From Tubulanus polymorphus (Eukaryota; Nemertea; Palaeonemertea; Tubulaniformes; Tubulanidae): DNA of 64,000 nucleotides. The stretch is from contig NC_134031.1 of NCBI RefSeq assembly GCF_964204645.1, positions 4,385,001 to 4,449,000 on the forward strand, given 5' to 3'. The position numbers were made by a program, and so were the translations under genes. The notes below the pieces were generated by a model. The model was not told where the DNA came from, did not search any database, and saw only the letters and a list, made by a program, of their open reading frames with translations. Below, in pieces: positions 46,092-58,500 of this stretch; within the stretch, counting starts at the first letter, position 1; each line of letters opens with the position of its first letter.

Positions 46092-49000
46092 TCAGGCGGC
46101 GATTTGTTCGGGGAAGTTGCCTCGTGGCGACGATTGCGACGGCGACCAACTGTTGTCCGTTGTCGCCGGGGAAACCGGTTTCGTCGGCGCGTATTTGCCG
46201 ACTACGTCTATCGTCACGTCCTGAAAATATACGGGGAGGAAAAATTAATATTTGAATACTTAACGATCCATCGGGAAATGAGGACAAAACACAAAAGTTG
46301 ACATATCATGCTTAAAACTTAAGCTGGTTATACATGTATTTCCAGAGGCATTAACCTCGATCGAATGCGGTATGTGCGGGTTATCAGAGCTAATATTCTA
46401 TAGAGTTTAGAGTTTAGTATATGCCACTCCATGCGCGCGCGCAGCCGACACCTGTGCAATACATATGTATGTAACCGAGACTATGGCACTTAGCCAGAAA
46501 CTCGATCAGCGCTAAACACATTGAGACATTGGTGACATTCTGCTGAAAACTAAACTAGTTGGCGCCAGGCTTTGGCACTGAGCCACAGCAGAAAAAAACA
46601 CGCATTCGTCTGTCAGCTGACCTGAATTCGAGTTCCGGGATTACAAGAGCGCGAAACTGAGAGAGAACAGGAAAGGAGAGTTTTGTTTCTTTTTTCAAAA
46701 ATACTATGATAATAGCGCCAGAATAGGTGAACTCGATTTAGGTCAGTGACATGTCAACACAGTATAGGGTCCCTACAAATCAGTCATTCCTGGATATTAT
46801 AAGGCATTTTAAAGGAGATTCAAATTTCGAGGAAGCGTCTGCATCACTTTCATATTCACTCCTCCTAAATCAGTACTGTTTATCACTGGTTTTGTAGGCA
46901 CATTTTTATCCTTTACACCACATGGCTTCTAATACAGTAACCGCCTAATTAGTTCATTGTTCCCGACTGAATGGATAGTAGACTTATGGATAGTCTACTG
47001 TACAACTACAAGCTACGACAGTAATTTCCAATTGCCTATTTCTCAAAATTGAAGGAGGTTTGGGAATTCTGTTCAAATGAAAGGAGTTCCAAGCACCTCC
47101 AAAAGCATTTTCTGTATTGAAGGAATCAAGGAGGTGTAGTACTTCAATCCTTCTGCTAAACAGGGCTTAACAAAGAACAAAACAGCAACAGATTTGCGCA
47201 GCTGCGTTTTAATGGTTCTGACAAGAATACGAAAAACCTGTTGCTCGGCTGAATCAAAAATCAGGACTAAGGCCACCTCAATAATGAGTAAATTCGACTA
47301 ATATTTGTGAACTGGCTGTAAATGAACGAAGAAAATAATCGAAACTTCCAATTTACTAAAACCCAGAATGTAGGCTAATGAAACGTTGAAGATCGCTGTG
47401 TGTATAAATGTGAAAGAAAGCCAACGGCCGTCAGAGTTAGGAATTAATATAAATCAGGCAGGTCAAGGAATTCACTCACTCCTTCGGTGTATATCTGGGC
47501 AAGCTGTACTTTTAAAAGCAAGCAATGCGCACGCACCCGGCTAATCAACAACCGACCATCGGCTAATCAACAACAACCGACCATCGGCGGCGGCGGCGGC
47601 GGCGAGAGCAGCGAGATAGACGTCATTGTGTATTGAACTATTCGTGTATTGATCAACAGCTAATAGAAAGCTGGCGCGTCACGCAGACTACACGACTAGC
47701 CATCAATAACCGGGGCGCTTTCAACTTATTTGCACAATTGTTAATCTTTACATAGCCGACAGCGTAGATGGTCTACGCGCACTGGCGACGACGTAGTCAT
47801 TCAAATACCGGCGACGACGATTTCGATCGATGACGCTAAACCAGAAAATTTACATCGCGTCGTCAACAAATTTTCAACCGGCACCCGAGGATATATTATG
47901 TTTCTAGTGCGAGTAAAAGATGCCACGAATACAAAATATGGATACTCAGTCACTGTCACTATGGAAACCTCTTATGTTTTCCCCGTAGAAGTTCTTACCG
48001 CGTGCATAAGACTTTTTTAAACTATATCGCATTCGCTACCCCACATAATACACCAGGGAACGGGGAGGGGGGGCGGTTATTTATAATCGCGACAAGCTGA
48101 ACTAAATATCAGGTTCTATGAAATGAATACTTCCCCTCATTTCAGCACATTGATTCCAACCTAATATTTCGACTTTTACTCTTTCGATATTCACTAACGG
48201 CTTAGTAGAAGTACTGCATACCGTTAACTTCCTGGAACTGGCCACGCAAATGTACTGCTACTAGCCATTGCTAGAGTCCCGGCGGCAGTAACTACAGGTT
48301 ACGCGTACTTTTAACGGCGGCGTTGGCCAATCAATCGGTAAAATCAATAACAACAGCAGTACGCTGATCACACGGAATAATTGACCACGATCCAAGTACG
48401 TATAACCCTTCCCTAATGAATAGAGATGCGAGCACCCACGCCAAACACGCACCGCATTATTGATTAACAGACTGAGTATGGCCAACATAATTAAATATCT
48501 GGGTCGAATGTCGACAGGGGAGGTCGTGACAACTGGACAGCATGCGCTCTATATTCCGCCCGTTCCAGGAAATGTCACAGCTGACAATGGATGTTGAACT
48601 ATCAATAGGAGATTTGAGTTCAACGCTTCAATACGTTAGCTCGCAACACAACATGTGTACCTACGCAGCTGAATGCATTGACGTCACCGAAGCCTCGACC
48701 ATTAATTATGACTTTGTTTCGGTCACACCCAGCACCTCACGACCGATACTACAAGCGCCGAATCTCGATACTATACATACGAATTTATAGGTTTTCGCAT
48801 GAAATGAGTCCCTTTTTTTTAAAAAAAAAGAGCCCGTTATGTAACCTTAAAAATCCGCACACAAACGCACGCGACCTATAAACCCAATTCCAGCTAACAA
48901 TCACGCGTTGTGCAGTGTGTGTGTGTGTATATGCAGGAGAAAAAATCCATATCCTCATAGTCAATATCGGGAAAAAAAATATCACGAAAGCCTCTATAGT

Positions 49001-49504
49001 TACCATACAGATCGGATAGAATATATATATACACACACACATACTTGTGGTGGAGGTCGATGGATGTGAAAAGGATATCTGCCATTTCATAAAAACATGC
49101 GACTAAAACTTGATATCGGATGAATGGAATTGATCGCGACGAAGAACACCCCTGAACACGCCACACCCACGCGAGCGACGTGTCCATCATAAACCGCCCG
49201 CGCGCTAATTAGCGAATAAATTAATCTCGATTACCTGGTCGGCATCTTTATCGGCGGTCGCGACGTCGGTTTCGTTCGTGTCCGTATTGACGACGGTCAT
49301 TTCGGGCATCGTCAACGGTTTCTGCGGCGGCGTCGTCGCGCGCGTCAGCAGCCGCAAAACTTCGATTTCCTGCAACGCGGAAAAAACAAGTGACATGATT
49401 GATTCGACATGTTCATAATAATAGTAATAATAATAACAATAACAACGATAGTAATCTACCATCTTTAATCTCAGCGCTTTACATTATCAATGAATTTGAG
49501 ACAC

Positions 49505-49570
<66 letters not shown>

Positions 49571-52500
49571 ATCTAAATGACTCCGATTATATCAGGGTGG
49601 TAAAAAGCATAGGTAGAGGGCACTATTGGTGGGGAATTTGGTTAAAAAAATTCTCGACAAATAGTTTTTTCTCGAAAAACGGCAAGTTTTAAGATTCCTA
49701 GATTTTTAAGAAAACATCCAACTGACTGATCATCGGCGATACTTCAGGGAAGCGATGCCTGACAGAGCAGCAAAATTAATGCCATTTTTCCCAGAGTAAC
49801 GAGTTAGGCCTTTGACACGACGGCCTGTGTCCTGACGTACACAATGTTACGAACAGATGTTTCTAGTCCAGTATGAAAATACATTCAGTTTTCTAACCTT
49901 TTCAAGCGATTTTTTATCGGCCAAGGTTTTGTTGAACGCCTGCAAATTGCAGATACTCAGCTGCTGGAAATGCTGTATACAGCTTTTATGGTTCGTCACT
50001 TTGCCGTCGAGCGCTTGCTGCAGTATGATCACCTGTCGTTCGAGCACGTCTTCGAAACTGAGCTCGTCGTGGTATCTCCTCGGCGAACCGATCAACGGGC
50101 CTGCAAAAAACAATAATGTATCGGTAATTACCCGTAAACGTACGCAAACAAGAAATTCGGTCTCCGGGCTCAACATCCGATTTAAAATGGATCCAATAGG
50201 CATCACGAAAATATTGGCCGAAGTTTATTTTTGTACGATGTCTCCTACTGGGTGGCCACTTTAATTTGACTTGCTTTTCCTGTTGTTTTCCCTGACTTGA
50301 TCCACTCCACTAAGAATCCAATCAATTATCACAGTCGAATACGTAAATCATATGGTAACCGTTTGATTATAAGGGTGATCTAACAATCTCAATAAATTTC
50401 GCCGACTTTTCCAAAATTCATTGACTATTCCCAGACTTTATTAATGAAAAGAAAATTCTCCGACTTTTCTCTGATTTCCAGGGTAAGTTGCCAGCCCATC
50501 GTTCTAGGTAGGATATATATATATACATATATATATTCTCATTTTGAGAATACGGCGACATAAGTGCGCACTAGGGGGCAAAAAACTCGATACACGAGAT
50601 TAAGTTGGCTGAAAATGTCAAGGTCATCGGGTACTTGATACTTTCCGTGTATCAAATAAAACGCAGATAAAGAACGACGATGACGACGACGACGACATTA
50701 AATCTGCCAGGGACCGTCTCCCGGGTGAGACGCAAAATGAGACACCATTTTCAGATAACTCCCTTATATCGCAATCGAGCAAATGCCAGCTCATCATCAC
50801 AGATTTGGCAACGATCTCGAAACCAAAATGATCTAGATTTTAATAAAAATTGCGTATTTCGAAATATGCGCCAGTGTACCGGTATTCAGATCTCAGGTTT
50901 AATCAAACTGTCTCGGCCGCATGGTTAATTCAACTGATGTCACTGATACGTGTTTAAATGGTAATATATCAAGGCATTACCGGTAATAATCGACGTTAAA
51001 CGTTTCGAAATATTCGTGATTACTTACTGGATCCGCATACCGAGTCGGTATCCGACGCATCCCACGCGTCTTCTTTTTTAATATCGTCCGTCGAATTTGA
51101 TTTGAATCTTTTCGTCACTGGCGCGAGAGTAACGTTAGGCGCGAACTGCGGTTCATTCCTAGCACAAAAAAAGAAGAAAATTGCGTTTTTATTATCATTT
51201 AACTATCTGGATACTCTTCCGAAATTATATTATAATCCTCATTGTTGAGAAGTTCGTTGAGATTTGGATACAATTCCTGGTCATTGTTTCCTTAAATGTT
51301 TTGGCATCTTACAAATGACTTTGTTACACAAATCAATCAGCCGTTTAGAGAGGAAGTAATATCAACAGGCAGTTTTCTCAACAATCGGTTTTAGAGGGGC
51401 GGCCACCCCTTCCATTTTCAAATCCACTCCAACCTTTGCAAAAATCAGCCACCCCTGATAAAATATCTGCTGCCCCTATCATAGTGGATGTCAATATTCT
51501 ATATGTGGATAACTGCTTTGAAAAATTATGAGCCAGTGAAAAATAGAAGATTTCACCAAAATTAAGCTATATCTTTCTGTACCTTTTTTTAGGGGGGGGG
51601 GGGGGGGGGTCAAGTCTTGTTTAGCAGCTGGTATAAACATTCACCCGGGTTTAACTCAATTTACAAAGAATTTCGAATGGACCCGGCCGATCAGACGGAT
51701 CAGTTTCCGTAAGAAATAACTTACTCCGATTGCGAATCTGGTACGACGCGTTCGGGATTCAGTAAAACCGGCGGTCCAGAATGTAGATACGACGGCAAAT
51801 ATTTGCCGCCGGAATCCGCTCTGATTACGCCGTGTTTACCGTCTTTGTAAATCGGACACCACGGTTGAAATGCAGATATTCGAATATGCTCGAGAACGTC
51901 GTTATTTTTCGCGCGCTTGATTTCGTTTTTCTCGACCTCGACATCCTGAAAACATACGAACAACACTCGCATGGTTATCAAATGCAAACGATATAATTAC
52001 GTCTGATAATTTTTGTGATTACCCGGGGTATAGGAAGTGTATAGGGCTAATGCGGATATGAGCCGCGATCACAAGAGCATTTTTTGCCCGTGCCAAATTT
52101 GGCCCAGAACAACTTTTCACACGGGTGCCAAATGGGCCTGAGCCTGTTAGGTCGGGGCCAAATTTGGCACGACCAAAAACGTTGGACCAGGGCCGAGCCA
52201 AATTTTAGCACCAGACAAATCAACTGGCACCGGAAATGATCCACTTCCCTTTGTTTCAGCATTGTTTAGTATCGAGTGAATGGTTTGTGTGTGAACACGC
52301 TCTCTAATTAGGCACGGGCCAAATTTGGACCGAGCCTGATCCGGGCCAAATCATCTGTGTGATCGCGGCTATATCTAATATTGTAAAGCAAATGAGCATA
52401 TCTTATATGGATTTTAGACTCAATAAATTATTATTATTAATTATTATTTATGGTTTTGTCGAGCTCAGTGCCGTGGCGTAATGTATGCTAATAGAGCAGA

Positions 52501-55500
52501 AATCTAGCCACATGAAAACACGAGAAAGATACTCGAAAAAGAACGTATAACAACAGCACTCAGCGTGTGCTGAAGTAGAATATTTGCTGTGAGTCACAAG
52601 AATGTACTGAATCAACCCTCAGTCTGCAGAATCTGTCTGACAACACGAGAACTGAGTCACCTTGATGTCTGACATCAAAACCGCAAACTAAAAGCGTACT
52701 ACTTCCTATTTTCATTTCCCCGGTGCAAATTATGTTCGCGATTGTTTGCTATTTTCGGCTCCTATATTAGTCGATATGTCGTCAATTAATACGCGTATAA
52801 CACTAAATACGCATATAACATGCGTTGAAAACTTTTTATACCCGAGGGCGATGAAAATTTCGATCAGCCTCGACATACATTAAGGTTCCTCCGGATCAAT
52901 ACAATAGGGTTAATCAGTTCAAAACAAAAACATGAAAATAGATTTGGTCTGATTTCGATAATGATTGAAGCGAAAGTTTCGTCTGAATATATTTGAACTT
53001 AAATAATGGTACCTTCGCTCGGTTATCCATAGATCCGAGCCTAATTTTAGAATCTACGATTTATGGGGCGGGCGGGTTCAGGGGGTAACCTCGGTGCAGA
53101 TACGGCCGCGTGGAATATCCACATAGCTGCATCCATAAAACAAATCACCGACTGTGTTTAATGTTTGCGCGCCATAAAAATGGCAGTTTACCCTGCAGCG
53201 GGGTTGGCTTATTCGTACCGGGAGTTGAAGAGTTTACACTCGTGAGATGATGGAAGATTTCGGATGTCATCCACGTCATGAACAGAGTTCGGATATACGT
53301 CGGTTCGGTTCGGTTCGGTCGTACACTTTTCCGTTTCGATGAGGAATCATTTTTCATGAAGATTACATTCGCCAACGACAATACGAGATCAAGATACGTA
53401 TACGGACAAAAGGGCAAACCTAATGCATAATTTAAAGCCTTACATGATCGCTGAACATGATACTTCACGGCCAAACTTCTTCTAAAACCCATATATCCCC
53501 CATTCAATATTAGCCCCGTATATTTATGAATATCTTAAATTCGTAAGACCTCTTACGATCAGCGAATTATAAGATTACTTCTGCAGTTCTTTTTTTATTC
53601 AAATTCCACTATTCAGGCGTTAAGACTTTGCATTTACTTCCGAATGCATCGGCGGTCTACGGTACGACGATAAAACAACTACGAACTGAATATGGAAATC
53701 GAGATAAAACAGAATATGGAAATTAAGATAAAAAGCAAAGTGACTGCGACTGACTGCGACAAGATATACACGTAATTCTTATCAATAATTGACGTGTTAA
53801 CGAATCCTCGGCATGAAAATGGGCCATGCAAACGACTCCTGCGCGTATTTCATTTATCAACATTATCGCCTTAAAAACACTCCCGAGTCGCGGTGTGACA
53901 TTTAAGAAATATATACATGAAATATCGAAAGTTTTCTACTTTTCCCCTAATCTTATCTCAATTTCGAAAAGCGAAAATAGCAAAGTTCGTACCCGGTATC
54001 AAAATCCACTCTTAACAGATCGAAATCTTTTACTTTTTTACGAAATTCAATTTTCGATATTTCGTGCATTTCGAACACTCGTATATTCTAATCGACTATG
54101 TTGGCAACGCTTCAAAAGCATATGGCGCATATAGATCTAGTAGTTTTTCACAGTTAAGCCCAAGGGTACAATATCATTAATTTAGAAATAGGCAAATTTA
54201 GTACAATTTCATTAATTTAGATATAGGCAAATTTAATCCACATCAACCATCATTACATGAGCATTATATTTGATATATTATCTCTCGCACTCTCGCACTC
54301 AGTTCGCGGTTGATAGCTGAACATTTCGAACTTTTTTTTTCAAACCATCACCACTCTCTTTATCGCGAACATTGTTTGCCAATGCTCATTCTGAATTCAA
54401 AACCACAACAAGATTTCCACCAGGATTTGAACTGGTTGTGCGTGGATTAAACAAGGCTACATCGGTGAGTAAGAATGAAGGCTGGCTTATGTCGACCCGC
54501 AACGCAACTGGGTTAATCGGCGACTAGCTAGCGGCAACTGGTTGCCTACGACGGGTTACCAGTTGCCGTCATATCCGCTTGACATAAGCCGGCTTACGAT
54601 GGCAACCCTACGCCCACCGACTCGTCGTTTGCCCATGCTCTGCTCTGACCAACAGTAGGACGAGTTACTTTTTGGGGGCATCCAACCTAAGCTCAGCCCA
54701 GCTCAGACAATCAGAGATGGCATATACACATATTTACCCCTACAAGTCACAATGATGCAAAACCGAAACCTTTTTGAACAGAAACAGAACAGAGAAATGG
54801 AAGTGTTTTTTTTCTGTGTATATCTTTAACTATTTCAACTCTCTAATGGGCGATTAATAAAATTGAATTTAATTGGAAGTAACTTCATCGCAAACTCTCT
54901 CATTGAAAATTTCGATGCCCATTCTGAATTCAAAACCTTAGCGTGACACTAGATTTCGACAGTATTCGAACTGGTTGTCTGTAAAGGTGTTAAACAAGGC
55001 TACATTGTTGAGTACCAAAGTCAAAAACAAATTTCTTCCAATTTTTGCGTAAGAAATCACTCTATCTAAAATTCTCTCTTTCTCTCTCTCTCTTGCTCTC
55101 TCTCTCTCTCTGGGGTCTTATGTAAGCAGGCATACCACAACGAACATTCGTGGAATATCAATCACAGACAGACATAGGCTTCTGTAATGCTTTAGAGTAA
55201 AGTGTTTGTTATTACAGTCGGGTATATATAGCATCTCTCCCAACACATAGCCAGCCTTACAGATAGATAGATCTCAGGGGTTCATATAAAACCATCGGAA
55301 TTTTCAGTTGATTGCCGTTACAGCAACAACAAAAAAAAAAACCTTCTACCACAAGCGCAATTGCGCGCACGAGTCCGTGGTTAGTTATGAACTAATCTAA
55401 GGCGAATAATCAAAAATCCATACAACAATTCATTTTTCATTTGCAGTTGAATTCAATCAAGTCGTTAACCTTTTTCGGATTTACATATTTACCCATTCTC

Positions 55501-58500
55501 GAGGCAAGCCTCAAATGATGCGAATCTGAAACTGTCTTGAGCTCAACAGAAAAATGAAACATTTAGTTTTTTCTGTGGATCTTCAATAATTGTTTGAACC
55601 GTCTAATTGGCTAATATATTGAAATCGGTGAGAATATATCTATGAGAAGAAACTTGTGCGGTTTAAATGAATATATTTTTGACACCGTTACAATAATGTT
55701 TACATACATTGATACCTAGTATGCTTGAGGTTCTGTGTGAGTCGATGTGCACTAACTACGTCATCAATATTGACATTTCAAGATAACAATTACAAATTGT
55801 GAATTGGTGTTTATTTTGTGATCAAATACATTCAAAACTCTTTATTTGATTTTTTTAAATAAATTTCAATAATCATTTTCGAGAGGATGTGCACTAGATC
55901 AGTATATATCGGGCTAGACTGGTTGTGTGTCATTTTTCAAGGCATCGATTAACTTTCAAGTTAAGTTTTTTGTTAATAATTCGAACTCAATTATATACAA
56001 ATAATGAATAATATCTTTAATAGGCTAACAAGAAAAAAACTTGTACAGTTTCAACGAATACATTTCAAGTCAGTTTTCAATAACCAAAATTACAGGGGCA
56101 CTAAGTTTGAATGGGCATTATGCTGTCAACCTGTAAATGAAAGTTTCAAATTTGCCTGCAAAAAAAAATAACTTAAGTAGCTTTCGAATTCTTCTTCAGA
56201 GTCCACAATTAGCCCTAAGATACAAATTCTAGGTTCAATCAATAAATGGAAATGTTGTTTTTGTAAGCTTTCAGACACTTCCGGCCTGAAATCGCATATC
56301 GCAGAAGGCTTCACGAGTGATTAGGTGTTATCAAAGCAATAAATTCCACTATCTCAATCACCATAAATGGCGACAAAATCGTTTTCTATCGCCGAACAGA
56401 ATCTGCCCTGTACTCGGTTGAACCCGCGCGCACGAGTTCTCGTACCTAGACAACGTAATAAAAAGACACCCATAAACATGTCTTTATTATCATTCCAATT
56501 AAACCAACGGATAATAGGTCTTGTCTATGATGTATTAATTCAACGTTGTTGAAGCCGAGATTATTCACTATGCAGCATGCAGTCGACACAATGAAAAACC
56601 ATATATTCCTTCTAGGAAAAAAAAAACCAACTTTTCACAGTTTTGAAATCGCCAGTTTATGATATTAACACGCAACATGCTGCGGGGGACTGCATAAGGC
56701 ATGCGCATATATTCAAAGAAATGTAAGTTAATCATAGATTGAAAACTAACACGCAATATAAGCCAATCTGCGGGCGACATGCATTGCTAAAAACGGATAC
56801 TGGATAAAATAATGAAGCATCTAAAAGTAGAGAAATTGCTGGTAGATCTAATATACAACAACAACCGTTTATTGTGACAATCATCTGATCTTGGAAATAG
56901 CTCACAAGGCATTTCTCCAGTTAGTTCACTCACACGCCGCGCCTAACTTTCTCAAAGTACATTGACCTATCTTGTCGATAGATTATAGATTATGCGTCCG
57001 CGAGTAAGTTTAGTCTCAAGCGTTTCAAGGTACTCGTGACCCTAACAACGGCGGAGCTCCCGCAACTCGGTCAGTAAATGGATCAAACAAATAAGCCAAC
57101 CGACCAGCCGAGCATTCAATAGTAATCAGTGTGCGCTTATGTATATGTACATACAAGAAAAACACGTCTAAAGGAAACCCCAGAGCATTGACTGGTCAGA
57201 TAGGTAATTGCTTTTGATAAAACCTCGGCACCATTTAGCATTACTTGAGAACTTCTAGCTTGTACCAAGCCTGTAGAAATTTATAACTTCAAACGATGTT
57301 TGGATGGGAAATTCAATGGAAAATGTTCCGCCGCTAGTAGCGCCTAGACTTCTGAATCTACAACTTAGAACTGCGCGATAATGTAGACAAAATCAATGTT
57401 TCTATTGTTGTCGTAGAAATCTCACAAAGTTCTGGCCTAAAAAAAAACCAATGCGGTTTCTACACCAGCACAGGCGGATGACGGCCTTAATAGTCTACTG
57501 TCGACATGGCTGCCATAATAATAAATCTATTTCATAATACAACTCGTTCTGGAACCGTGCCAGAATTCGTCGATTTTTTCTTTTTTATTATCAACCAGAC
57601 AGAAACTGATTCTAAGAAATAATCGATCACAACAACATCGCCGGCCTGACGCGTTTAGAACGACATTCAGCGAGAAACGCTTGAAACTCGTCTTTCATTA
57701 CTCTATCCGCGTATAGTTCATTGCAAAATACAAAATTCGATATACGCCTGTGATGTAAGTTTTTTTGACAGTTAAGTTTTGGATTTAATTGGTCGGCATA
57801 ATATTCTCCTTTCACACGGAATAACATTTGTCTTTTCTTCAAATGAATAGGGCCCAGGGTTTACGCGTTGAAGGCAACCGATCAGAAATGGATTTCAGGC
57901 TCAATAACATCGCTACGCCTGAACCCTCTGAAACAGCTGAACAAATTCTTAATAGCCCGCCCGCAAAAATGTCTACATAACCAATTTATACATGTTTGTT
58001 AATCATATATCCTATTTAAAGTTCTAGGTCCTATAAAGTATTAATTTTTAATTCGTGCTGGCAAACCATGTCAATATTTACGGAGAACAAATAGAGTCAG
58101 TCTGCAGCTGTCTGTCTCCGCAGTACTTAACTATTCTGTTTGAACAACCTTTTTCCCAGAAAACGATTGTCTCTGTCTGTAAAGCGGGCCAGGCCTGCAA
58201 GTTTTTGCTGACGATGCCCCATCTAGAAAACAAAATTCCCCTAGAAGGTATACGTGTGTACTTACTAGACATTCTGCTGATCGATTTTTAGTTAGGCCCT
58301 AAGTTTTCTCCAATGTTATCCCAATTCTTACGTAGGCTAGTTAAATTTGGTTTACAATTCCCAAAACACCAACACCAATGTAGCCTAAAGCACTGTTTCT
58401 GCTATTCCCCCCCCCCCCCCCAGTCAATATATTAAGGCCTGTATTAGCAGTAGAGTATGCCTGAAATACATCGGAACAATGTTGAATTGATCGATGGGTA

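Larger units (their letters stand above)
54340..56100 (+). repeat. Zone of diverged direct repeats
   Basis: 54355-54470 and 54895-55015 share CATTCTGAATTCAAAACC, ATTCGAACTGGTTGT-like words and AAACAAGGCTACAT, about 540 bp apart. 54730-54860 and 55480-55620 share CATATTTACCC, ATGATGCAAAAC/ATGATGCGAAT, AACAGAAA and TTTTTTCTGTG. 55640-55680 and 56020-56065 share GAAAAAAACTTGTACAGTTT-like words. This looks like old segmental duplication inside SKI intron 1. Confidence 0.5.

Noticed and set aside
48542-48790. 82-codon plus-strand ORF
   Set aside because: It lies antisense within the last SKI intron, with no domain or splice evidence.
53145-53507. 120-codon minus-strand ORF in SKI intron 1
   Set aside because: It crosses a CGGTT simple repeat and has no recognisable domain. 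Intronic chance ORF is the default.
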